Assembly (NCBI GenBank): GCA_030830465.1
Contig: JAURMY010000279.1
Location: forward strand, 1 to 7,224
DNA length: 7,224 bases
From: Alphaproteobacteria bacterium
GTDB lineage: Bacteria; Pseudomonadota; Alphaproteobacteria; Rhodobacterales; Rhodobacteraceae
Reading direction: 5' to 3'
Numbering within the stretch: position 1 is the first letter of the stretch; every line of letters begins with the position of its first letter. Under the pieces are notes generated by a model. That model worked only from the letters and a program-made list of their open reading frames with translations, was not told the origin of the DNA and searched no databases. The translations under genes and the position numbers were made by a program. Positions 1 to 5,538 of the stretch are shown here, piece after piece.

Positions 1-30
1 AGTGGTGAGGGCGATGATCTTGGCTTTCAT
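1..30 (-). CDS. 5' end of a leftward gene, probably an exported protein (partial)
   Basis: Read on the minus strand, position 30 starts an ATG followed by nine sense codons up to the window edge (MKAKIIALTT). A good Shine-Dalgarno sequence (AAGGA, minus strand of 39-43) sits 8 nt before the ATG, which is the main support for a real start. The Lys-rich start followed by hydrophobic residues suits a signal peptide, for example of a periplasmic solute-binding protein, but ten residues cannot establish a family. The first of two palindromic operators (166-180) lies 135 nt upstream, so this gene may be the target of a LacI-type repressor. The body of the gene lies outside the window. Confidence 0.55.
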   Translation of the reverse strand, partial: MKAKIIALTT

Positions 31-165
31 TTGGGTCTTCCTTCTGTCTGTGTTGGTCCCGTTGTCCGGGTATGGGCTGTGGCGCTGCCGGTGCGGGATT
101 GCGTTTGGCGGTGCCGATGAACAGACATTGCGGCAGGTCGAAAAAGATAAACAATATCGCCGGGA

Positions 166-180
166 TGTTATGGGATAACA
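166..180. promoter_or_regulatory. Palindromic operator, copy 1 (LacI-family-like)
   Basis: TGTTATGGGATAACA is a perfect 6-bp inverted repeat (TGTTAT/ATAACA) around three bases. The surrounding block 161-180 matches 292-311 at 18 of 20 positions. The arms resemble the GGATAACA half of the lac operator and the palindromes bound by LacI/GalR-family repressors of sugar uptake genes. The site lies 135 nt upstream of the leftward start codon, where it could overlap a promoter. The family assignment is an inference; the symmetry and duplication are directly visible. Confidence 0.6.
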
Positions 181-230
181 GGCCAAATTTATGGACGTGA
201 ATCGATTTAACCTATTGTAAAAGTGGCATA

Positions 231-258
231 AAAATTTCCGGGTCTAGAAAGAAATTTT
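231..258. repeat. AT-rich 8-bp inverted repeat
   Basis: AAAATTTC (231-238) and GAAATTTT (251-258) are exact reverse complements separated by 12 bases that include the palindrome TCTAGA. The element sits between the two operator-like sites. It has no GC-rich stem and no T tract, so it does not look like an intrinsic terminator. A binding site for a DNA-binding protein or a chance AT-rich symmetry are both possible. Confidence 0.35.
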
Positions 259-296
259 CTGCCCGCCATGGGACATAACACCGGCCCTTTACCGGA

Positions 297-311
297 TGTT
301 ATCGGATAACA
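297..311. promoter_or_regulatory. Palindromic operator, copy 2 (LacI-family-like)
   Basis: TGTTATCGGATAACA has the same perfect 6-bp arms as the copy at 166-180, with a different 3-bp centre. Centres of the two copies are 131 bp apart, about 12.5 helical turns at 10.5 bp per turn, so they are not obviously on the same DNA face. This copy is 69 nt before the ATG at 381 and 27 nt before an alternative GTG at 339. It could therefore act on the rightward unit, or serve as an auxiliary site for the leftward gene. Confidence 0.6.
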
Positions 312-380
312 CGCCGCCTTCAGCCATGCGCCGGGGGCGTGTTATTGAATATCAAAGCGATCTGCGCCTATGGTTTGGCC

Positions 381-620
381 ATGATGAAAACCATGATCCT
401 CTCCCTTTACTTGGCCGCTTCCGTGGCAACGGTGGCAGATGCAGCCTGCACCGCGGAATACAAGGCCAAGCGCACCGATCCGACAAGCTATGACCACGGG
501 CGCATGTCCGTGCCTGACTCGGCCTGTACCAAAGACGCTGCCGCACCCATTGTGGCGGCGGAATTGGCCAAGCAGGGCTGGACGCTATTGGCTATAGTCA
601 AAGTGACGAAAAGCAATTAG
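381..620 (+). CDS. Small exported two-cysteine protein of unknown function
   Basis: The predicted protein has 79 residues. Residues 1-21 look like a Sec signal peptide: Lys3, a hydrophobic core around ILSLYLAASVATV, and an ADA-type cleavage site near 19-21. The mature part of about 58 residues starts ACTAEYKAKR. It has exactly two cysteines (C23, C49), which could form a disulfide in the periplasm, and ends with a GWTLL segment predicted to be a beta strand. The lipobox rule is not met (D-A-A-C), so a lipoprotein is unlikely. I recognise the look of a small Rhodobacteraceae family but know no function. The start is uncertain: ATG 381, ATG 384 or an upstream GTG 339 are possible, and none has a strong Shine-Dalgarno. 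ATG 381 was chosen because it gives a normal signal peptide. The next gene starts 9 nt after the stop, so the two are probably cotranscribed. Confidence 0.6.
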   Translation: MMKTMILSLYLAASVATVADAACTAEYKAKRTDPTSYDHGRMSVPDSACTKDAAAPIVAAELAKQGWTLLAIVKVTKSN

Positions 621-629
621 CGTCAAGGC

Positions 630-1346
630 ATGAGCCTTGTCGATAACGGTCCTGATGCTGCAACCACCCGGCGCTCCGGCAGTCGGGTGGTCGCATTTGG
701 CATGGCCGCCATCGTGGCAATCCTGCTGGTTGCGGCGGTGTTGTTGTTCATGAACCTGCCCGATGCCGATGCCTTTACGTCGCGGGTCGATCAGATTTTT
801 GTCAATTACGATCTGACCAATGCTGATTCTCCGGCTGAGCCGAAACTGCTGGGCATTCTGGCGGAATCGGGGGCGACCTTTTCCAAGGTTCTGGCCAGCT
901 ATCACGTGATGATCTTCGTTTCGCTGGTGTTTGCCACGGCGCTGTTGATCGCGTCCCTGGTGTTTCTGGTCACGATCATCGCCCTGAACCGGCGGGTCGG
1001 GGAAATCGAGCGTTCGGGCATTCAGGTTTCATCGCTGATCATCAGCCGGACCGAGAAAAAGGTCTATCTGAACAACATGGAATTCACCCTGACCGAGGCG
1101 GCCTTTGAGGCGTTGGCGGTCCTGTGCGAGGCACGGATGGATGATGAATTCATGACCGGCGTTGATATTGAGGCGATGATCACCGGCAAAGACAAATCGG
1201 AATGCGACGAGGCCGCCGGTGCGACCCGGATCAAGCGTCTGCGCGACCACCTTGGCAATCAACTGGTGTCTGAACTGTTGATCAAGACCATCAGCCGCAA
1301 AGGCTATACCTTGGCGATCGACAAAGATGTGATCCGGATGGTGTGA
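630..1346 (+). CDS. Membrane-anchored protein with C-terminal OmpR-type winged helix
   Basis: The 238-residue protein has two clear transmembrane helices (about 20-41 and 92-119) flanking a periplasmic loop of about 50 residues. Basic residues (RR at 14-15, NRR at 120-122) predict both ends in the cytoplasm. Residues about 136-230 read as an OmpR/PhoB-type winged helix: a short strand pair (KKVYLNNMEFTLT), then the helix EAAFEALAVLCEA, a recognition-helix-like segment ATRIKRLRDHLG (198-209), and the closing wing LIKTISRKGYTL (217-228), which corresponds to the family's GY(R/T)L ending. No receiver domain is present. This suggests a one-component membrane regulator like ToxR or CadC, but with the DNA-binding domain after the membrane part instead of before it. 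The Shine-Dalgarno is poor. The stop codon shares a base with the start of the downstream phosphotransferase, suggesting coupled translation. DNA targets and signal are unknown. Confidence 0.75.
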   Translation: MSLVDNGPDAATTRRSGSRVVAFGMAAIVAILLVAAVLLFMNLPDADAFTSRVDQIFVNYDLTNADSPAEPKLLGILAESGATFSKVLASYHVMIFVSLVFATALLIASLVFLVTIIALNRRVGEIERSGIQVSSLIISRTEKKVYLNNMEFTLTEAAFEALAVLCEARMDDEFMTGVDIEAMITGKDKSECDEAAGATRIKRLRDHLGNQLVSELLIKTISRKGYTLAIDKDVIRMV

Positions 1347-2158
1347 TGGCACAGCCCGAGCAAGGTTCAGCGCAGGACGTTTTCGCCAAACTGGCTGGTT
1401 TGATCGCTGAAGTCTTGGGAAACGACACAGGTGCAGGCGCCTTGACCGTCGAGGCTTTGAAATCCTCGGAACTGGCGCAAAGCTTCAAGGTTACATGCGG
1501 TGCGGCAACCGGATTTGCCAAGATATTCGGCGCAACAAAAGCGGCGCAAGAAGCGTTTGAGCGTGAAAAATACGCGCTGGGCCTTTTGCAGGGCGAGGGC
1601 ATTCCCAAGCTTAGGCTTGTTTCCGAAGCAGATCGTTTTGTCTGCACGGAATTTATCGACGGCGACCCGATTCAGCAGGTGATTTCCGACGCCAATCTAA
1701 TGCAACACTCCGAGTTCTTGGGGCAATGGTTCGGACGATTGGCCAATCACGCCCCTTCGGAAAGTTATGACCGGAACTGGTATGAATATCTAAAGAATTA
1801 CACGGACACTTTCGATGAAAAACTGCTGCGCCAACAACGGCCGATACTGGAAACGTGCAGAATTTTCCGGGTAACGCTTGCGCATAATGACAACGCGCCA
1901 AGCAATTTCATCCTTGGGAAAGACAAGCATCTTTATGGGGTCGACTTTGAAGACTGCATGATGAAGCCCGAGGGTTGGGATCTGGTTACCGCTGCCCGGC
2001 ATTTGGCCCATGGGCATCTTGCGGATCTGCCGATGATTTCTTCGTCCCTGCATCGCGGTTATCGAATGACCGCCGAAGAAGCCTTGCTTCCCGACAACTT
2101 TGATCAGGTTGTCAACGTTTTGGTCACCGCCAATATCGTTTCAAAGCGGGTGGAGTGA
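1346..2158 (+). CDS. APH-fold phosphotransferase / kinase-like protein
   Basis: From ATG 1346 the protein has 270 residues, close to the usual size of aminoglycoside/choline-kinase-fold (APH, PF01636-type) enzymes. Visible landmarks are a GFAKIF segment with a candidate ATP-binding Lys (K59), an acidic helix AFEREKYAL, a hinge-like CTEFIDGDPI, the Brenner-type catalytic loop LAHNDNAPSNFIL (H180, D182, N187), and the metal-binding VDFEDC (D200) followed by GWDL. All key catalytic residues are therefore present, and an active ATP-dependent phosphotransferase is likely. The substrate cannot be read from the sequence; small molecules (choline, amino sugars, sugars) are typical, and a protein target is conceivable. 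ATG 1346 overlaps the previous stop as TGATG; GTG 1343 would add one residue. Base composition appears lower in GC than the catabolic operon on the right. An antibiotic-resistance role is not supported by context. Confidence 0.8.
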   Translation: MAQPEQGSAQDVFAKLAGLIAEVLGNDTGAGALTVEALKSSELAQSFKVTCGAATGFAKIFGATKAAQEAFEREKYALGLLQGEGIPKLRLVSEADRFVCTEFIDGDPIQQVISDANLMQHSEFLGQWFGRLANHAPSESYDRNWYEYLKNYTDTFDEKLLRQQRPILETCRIFRVTLAHNDNAPSNFILGKDKHLYGVDFEDCMMKPEGWDLVTAARHLAHGHLADLPMISSSLHRGYRMTAEEALLPDNFDQVVNVLVTANIVSKRVE

Positions 2159-2196
2159 TCCGGTTACGGCGATTTTGCCTCAAAATATTCCTAAAA

Positions 2197-2226
2197 TTGA
2201 CGTAATCCTCGACTACTTGGTTATGC
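2197..2226 (+). promoter_or_regulatory. Weak candidate promoter for the Hint gene
   Basis: In the 96-nt gap before the Hint gene, TTGACG (2197-2202, 5 of 6 to the -35 consensus) is followed after 18 bp by TTATGC (2221-2226), a poor -10. The gap and the separate Shine-Dalgarno (GAGG, 2246-2249) suggest the Hint gene can be transcribed on its own. The -10 is too weak for certainty. Confidence 0.25.
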
Positions 2227-2254
2227 GTAGGGGCGTGTAAGTGGTGAGGCCGAA

Positions 2255-3295
2255 ATGGCTGTCGATACGTTCACAATTCCCCTGACCGGGACCAGCAGTG
2301 TCAAGGTTACCGACTATTTTGCGGGCAACCGGAACGACACACAGATTGTTACCCTGACGGATTCGGGTTCGCTTTCGACGATCAATTTGTCGGGGTTTGG
2401 CAAGAGTACGCCGACAGAAGTTGGCGAGGGTCCGGGGGGCAATGACGAAGTTCACATCGACCTTTCCGGATTTAATGACAACTTCACGATGACGCTGAAA
2501 AGTGTTGATGCCGGGGATACGGTATTTGTGACCAAGGCGATTTCCTGGACAAATTCCGGCAATGTCTACACCATTGAATATCTGGGCTCGGATGCCGCTG
2601 TACACACCTTGGTGGTCGACCTGAACTCAACCAACGGGACCGGTGTTGCGGGCATTGTCATCACATGTTTCGCGGCGGGCACGGTTCTTGCAACTGAACA
2701 GGGCACACAAACGGTTGAACAGTTGTGTGTCGGCGACAGGGTCAAGTGCGGCGATGGGCGCATCCGGCCGGTTCGCTGGATTTCAAGACGCCATGTCACT
2801 GCAAACGAGATGCGCGCGCATCCTGAGTTCCGGCCGGTAAAAATCCGAAAAGACGCGATTGCAAAGGGGATGCCTTCGGTGGATCTGTATGTGTCGCAAC
2901 AGCATCGGGTGTTGATTTCAGGATGGAAGGCTGAACTGCTGTTCGGCGAGGAAGAAGTGCTGGTTCCGGCGGTTTACCTGCTGAATGACAAAGACATTAC
3001 TTTGGATCACGGTGCGGCCTCGGTGACCTATTATCACTTCATGTTTGACGACCACCAAACCGTCTTTTCAAACGGGCTTGAAACCGAAAGCTTTTTTGTC
3101 GGATCGACGGCACTGGATGGCATGCGTTCCGATGCCAGGGATGAGCTTTTCGCGCTGTTTCCCGAACTGGGGGCCGATGGCGCGGCCTTTGGTCAAACCT
3201 ACAGGCCGGCCTTGAAAAGCTTTGAGGCATCGGCCCTTATGGGCATGTCCGAAGCCTGGGAAAAGGCCCGTCAGGGATCCCCCGCCACCCCGTAA
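2255..3295 (+). CDS. Hint_2-domain protein, probably self-cleaving
   Basis: The 346-residue protein has two parts. Residues 1-137 are rich in Ser, Thr, Gly, Asn and Asp with alternating hydrophobics, suggesting a beta-rich passenger domain. No signal peptide is visible, and there is one RTX-like GGND stretch but no RTX array. Residues 138-325 fit the Hint_2 family (PF13403). They open with CFAAGTVL (C138 as the expected N-S acyl-shift nucleophile), followed by VEQLCVGDRV, the RPVRWISRR strand, the B-block-like VSQQHRVLI (H217), and the late YYHFMFDDHQTVFSNG block (H267). The family ending 'FPEL...RPALKSFEA' is also present. No Asn-Cys/Ser splice junction follows, so cleavage or ester/adduct formation at C138 is more likely than protein splicing. 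ATG 2255 is preceded by GAGG at 5 nt. The last 25 bases overlap the convergent DUF1028 gene. Function is unknown; similar proteins are common in Rhodobacteraceae. Confidence 0.85.
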   Translation: MAVDTFTIPLTGTSSVKVTDYFAGNRNDTQIVTLTDSGSLSTINLSGFGKSTPTEVGEGPGGNDEVHIDLSGFNDNFTMTLKSVDAGDTVFVTKAISWTNSGNVYTIEYLGSDAAVHTLVVDLNSTNGTGVAGIVITCFAAGTVLATEQGTQTVEQLCVGDRVKCGDGRIRPVRWISRRHVTANEMRAHPEFRPVKIRKDAIAKGMPSVDLYVSQQHRVLISGWKAELLFGEEEVLVPAVYLLNDKDITLDHGAASVTYYHFMFDDHQTVFSNGLETESFFVGSTALDGMRSDARDELFALFPELGADGAAFGQTYRPALKSFEASALMGMSEAWEKARQGSPATP

Positions 3296-3948
3296 CTGGG
3301 CGCGGCGGTCGGGTTGATCGCGCGATTAAGGTAATCCTGCATTTGCGGCTGATAGGCGGTCCAAAGATCGCGCAACCGGGCGACCGGGTTTTCCTCATCC
3401 CAGTCCACCCGCAGATCGACCAGCGCAAAAGGCATCTTGTCGGCCACAAGCAATGCTGCGGAATGGACCGGCCCCATTTCCCCGCCCGAGGCAAGGCCGC
3501 CTTCCAGCGCCTGCATCAGGCGTTCCGCCAGATGGGCCGAGGGGGCCGCCATAAACCCGTCTGTGATTGCTTTGGCAACGCCGTCATGGGACAGAAGATT
3601 GCCAGCCGCCACGCAATCGGTGTCAAAGCTGATCGCGTGGGTGCCCAGAATATTCTTGCCGGTGAATTGCGCGGCGCTGCCTTTGGCATCCACCGCCGTC
3701 AACTGCCGGTAGTCGATGAATTCGCGGTCTTTGGTCACGCCGGCAATTGCGGTCTTGGCGTCTGCGCCGGCTTCCATTGCGTCCAGCACCAGCGTGGCAA
3801 GATGCGGGTCGGTGATGTTTTGGGTGGCCACCGCCCCGACGCCGGCGCGCACATGCGGGCAGCGCGATCCGACCGAGATCGAGGATGTGGTGATGGCCAC
3901 ACCGAACATGCCGGTGCGGGCGCAGCGCGCCGCGATGGAAAAGGTCAT
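3271..3948 (-). CDS. DUF1028 family protein (Ntn-hydrolase-like)
   Basis: The 225-residue protein fits DUF1028 (PF06267). The N-terminus MTFSIAARCARTGMFGVAI, the SVGSRCPHVRAGVGAVATQN block (25-44), the GNLLS segment (116-120), GGEMGPVHSAALLV (155-168), and the VDLRVDWDEENPVARL stretch (177-192) are the family's conserved spots. Structures of this family have an Ntn-hydrolase-like fold, so an amidase or peptidase-type activity on a small molecule is plausible, but no reaction is established to my knowledge. It is the last gene of the operon. Its ATG overlaps the Rieske stop by four bases (ATGA), with the Shine-Dalgarno inside the Rieske gene. Its 3' end overlaps the convergent Hint gene by 25 bp, and no intrinsic terminator is visible between them. 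In this context it may hydrolyse an amide or lactam formed after ring oxidation; that is inference. Confidence 0.88.
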   Translation of the reverse strand: MTFSIAARCARTGMFGVAITTSSISVGSRCPHVRAGVGAVATQNITDPHLATLVLDAMEAGADAKTAIAGVTKDREFIDYRQLTAVDAKGSAAQFTGKNILGTHAISFDTDCVAAGNLLSHDGVAKAITDGFMAAPSAHLAERLMQALEGGLASGGEMGPVHSAALLVADKMPFALVDLRVDWDEENPVARLRDLWTAYQPQMQDYLNRAINPTAAPSYGVAGDP

Positions 3949-5093
3949 TTGCCCCCCTTGGCGGGGATCAGCCGCCGCGCCAGATATTTCTGAAAGTCGT
4001 GGATTTCGCGTTCCAGCCAGCTGAGCCGCCCGGGTTCCGCGTGGCTGGACCTTGAACCGTTATAAATCCCTTCGACCACACCGCGATCTTCGGCATTCAC
4101 ATGTTCAAAGAACTGCACAAGATCTTTCAGCGCCGCCTCGGGGTTATCAAGGGCCGCATGGGCCTCGGGGGCCAATGCCACACCAAAGCGGACATGCACC
4201 TCGCCCACGCCTTTGGGCCGCAGCGACAGATACCACATATGGTCCGGCGCCAGCACATACATCAGTGTCGGAAACACAGTTGGCATCACCGATTGGTCGC
4301 GCCATTCGCCGGTCAGGGTTTTGTTGTCCTTATGCGCCAGACCGTATTTGGCGTCGCCGGTTTTCTTGAAGGTCTGATAGGTGAAACCCTCAAACACGTC
4401 GGTGGGAAAACGGGTTTCGCCGACCGGGAACCACGCGCCGACGGTCGCTTTATGGGCAACCGGCAAGTGGTAGCCCTCCATGAAGTTTTCGGCCAGCAGC
4501 TTCCAGTTGGTTTGCCAGACGTGATCTTCATGCACCATCGGGATATAGTTTTGCATGTTGTAGCGGGAAACCACATCCAAAAGCGGGGCCAGCAGTTCGG
4601 CCACCGGTTTCGCATCTGGATTTTGCGTGATGAAGATCCAGCCGTTCCAGATTTCGGTGCGGATTTCCGGCAGGCAGATGGTCTTTTTGTCAAACCCGGT
4701 CGAGCGTTCCATATGGGGCGCACCGATCAGCCCGCCGGTCAGGTCATAGGTCCAGGCGTGATAGGGGCAGACGACGCGGTTGGTATGTCCGCGCCCGTTT
4801 AGCAATTGCATCATGCGGTGACGGCAGACGTTGGAATAGGTCTTGATCGCCCCGGATTTGTCGCGGATCGAGTAAACCGGGTCATCGCCGATGGTAAAGG
4901 TGATATAGTCCCCCGCATCGGGAATATCCGCTGCCAGACCGGGACAAACCCAATCCTTGCGGAAAATGGCGGCATCCTCGGACGCAGCAATCTCGTCGTT
5001 CCAGTACAGCGATGGTTCAAGCCCGGTGGCCTGTTCCAAAGGCGCGTTGGCGGATGCGGCCAGATGGGCCAATACCTCTGATGTGGTGCGCAT
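3945..5093 (-). CDS. Rieske non-heme iron oxygenase, alpha subunit
   Basis: The 382-residue protein is a full-length Rieske oxygenase alpha subunit. The [2Fe-2S] cluster motif is C90-R-H92 with C109-P-Y-H112 (CxH...CxxH). The catalytic domain shows NWKLLAENFMEGYHLPVAH (196-214), giving iron ligands H209 and H214, with the third ligand expected at D336 in the AEDRGVVEGIYNG segment. The residue that bridges neighbouring subunits' Rieske and iron sites is Glu206 rather than the Asp of naphthalene dioxygenase. A Glu here is known from quaternary-ammonium oxygenases such as carnitine monooxygenase CntA. This favours an N-demethylating or C-N-cleaving monooxygenase on a methylated amine or betaine, although aromatic hydroxylation is not excluded. 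No beta subunit, ferredoxin or reductase is in the window, so electrons must come from elsewhere. The start ATG 5093 has AAGGGG overlapping the upstream gene's stop, indicating tight coupling. Confidence 0.92.
   Translation of the reverse strand: MRTTSEVLAHLAASANAPLEQATGLEPSLYWNDEIAASEDAAIFRKDWVCPGLAADIPDAGDYITFTIGDDPVYSIRDKSGAIKTYSNVCRHRMMQLLNGRGHTNRVVCPYHAWTYDLTGGLIGAPHMERSTGFDKKTICLPEIRTEIWNGWIFITQNPDAKPVAELLAPLLDVVSRYNMQNYIPMVHEDHVWQTNWKLLAENFMEGYHLPVAHKATVGAWFPVGETRFPTDVFEGFTYQTFKKTGDAKYGLAHKDNKTLTGEWRDQSVMPTVFPTLMYVLAPDHMWYLSLRPKGVGEVHVRFGVALAPEAHAALDNPEAALKDLVQFFEHVNAEDRGVVEGIYNGSRSSHAEPGRLSWLEREIHDFQKYLARRLIPAKGGK
3952..3959 (-). promoter_or_regulatory. Ribosome binding site of the DUF1028 gene
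   Basis: On the minus strand this reads AAGGGGGG, followed by CAA and the ATG at 3948. It lies within the last codons of the Rieske gene (Ala-Lys-Gly-Gly-Lys-stop), which explains the ATGA-overlapped start. Confidence 0.65.
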
Positions 5094-5098
5094 AGATG

Positions 5099-5104
5099 CC
5101 CCTT
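5099..5104 (-). promoter_or_regulatory. Ribosome binding site of the Rieske gene
   Basis: The minus strand reads AAGGGG, overlapping the TAA stop of the RidA-family gene (5103-5105) and ending 5 nt before ATG 5093. This supports the chosen start and a polycistronic message. Confidence 0.65.
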
Positions 5105-5519
5105 AATCCGGAATGACCGCTGTGATTTCGATTTCCACCAGCCATTCCGGCCGCGCCAGCGCCTGCACCACCAATCCGGTTGAGCAGGGATAAACGCCTT
5201 TCAGCCATTTGCCCATCTCCTGATAGACCGCCTCGCGGTAGCGGATATCGGTCAGGTACACAACGATGCGGCACACCGAGTCCATTGTCGTGCCGGCCTC
5301 TTCCAACAGCATTTTGACATTGGCCATGGTTTTGGCGGTCTGCTTGCCGGCATCGGCCGGATGCAGGCTTTCGCGGCTGTCCAGATCCTGGGAAACCTGA
5401 CCGCGCAGGAACACCATGGTGCCCCGGGCGACCACCCCCTGCGACAGATCGTTGTCGAGCTTTTGCTCGGGATAGGTTTCCTTGGTGTTGAACGGGCGCA
5501 GGCGTTTGTGCAGGGTCAT
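5103..5519 (-). CDS. RidA (YjgF/YER057c/UK114) family protein
   Basis: From ATG 5519 the protein has 138 residues, slightly longer than canonical RidA (about 128). Family marks are the VVARGTMVFLRGQVS strand (29-43), the helix KQTAKTMANVKMLLEEAG (59-76), the DSVCRIVVYLTDIRYREAVYQ core (80-100), and the C-terminal LARPEWLVEIEITAV (121-135). R123 aligns with the catalytic Arg of E. coli RidA (R105), and the IEI Glu is kept. The imine/enamine deaminase pocket may therefore be intact. In catabolic operons such proteins act on imines or aminomuconate-type intermediates; 2-aminomuconate deaminases belong to this superfamily. It probably acts on an enamine made by the neighbouring oxygenases, which is inference. 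A longer frame starting at 5669 overlaps the upstream gene and adds 50 residues unlike the family, so ATG 5519, 19 nt after the upstream stop, was chosen. Confidence 0.88.
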   Translation of the reverse strand: MTLHKRLRPFNTKETYPEQKLDNDLSQGVVARGTMVFLRGQVSQDLDSRESLHPADAGKQTAKTMANVKMLLEEAGTTMDSVCRIVVYLTDIRYREAVYQEMGKWLKGVYPCSTGLVVQALARPEWLVEIEITAVIPD

Positions 5520-5538
5520 TTCAGGTTCTTTCGCAGGA

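Larger units (their letters stand above)
31..380. other. Intergenic control region between divergent units
   Basis: This 350-nt stretch has no convincing gene and separates a leftward start (30) from a rightward unit (about 381). The half next to the leftward gene is GC-rich. The middle (about 140-260) is markedly AT-rich, as expected of a promoter zone. It contains two copies of a palindrome (166-180, 297-311), a related half-site ATAACAC (275-281) and an 8-bp AT-rich inverted repeat (231-258). No convincing -35/-10 pair was found on either strand. A weak leftward candidate overlaps the 166-180 palindrome. A small overlapping reading frame here lacks a start context and was not called. Confidence 0.6.

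Noticed and set aside
201..235. Sigma-70 promoters on either strand (for example TTTAAC with TAAAAA)
   Set aside because: The matches are what AT-rich DNA gives by chance; no pair has both good boxes and good spacing.
296..493. 65-residue reading frame on the plus strand
   Set aside because: It starts inside the palindrome, overlaps the exported-protein gene in another frame, and its protein has no signal peptide, motif or normal composition.
2159..2196. Intrinsic terminator after the phosphotransferase gene
   Set aside because: Only a 3-bp GGC/GCC pairing around ATTTT is visible, with no T tract.
2255..3295. Hint protein as a true intein
   Set aside because: No C-terminal Asn followed by Ser/Thr/Cys and no C-extein; Hint_2 features with a downstream tail fit better.
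3343..3993. 216-residue frame antisense to the DUF1028 gene
   Set aside because: It is a mirror of a GC-rich gene with clear family motifs; its Arg/Gly/His-rich protein has no recognisable domain.
4101..4802. 233-residue frame antisense to the Rieske gene
   Set aside because: Shadow of the Rieske coding sequence, whose cluster and iron motifs fix the real strand.
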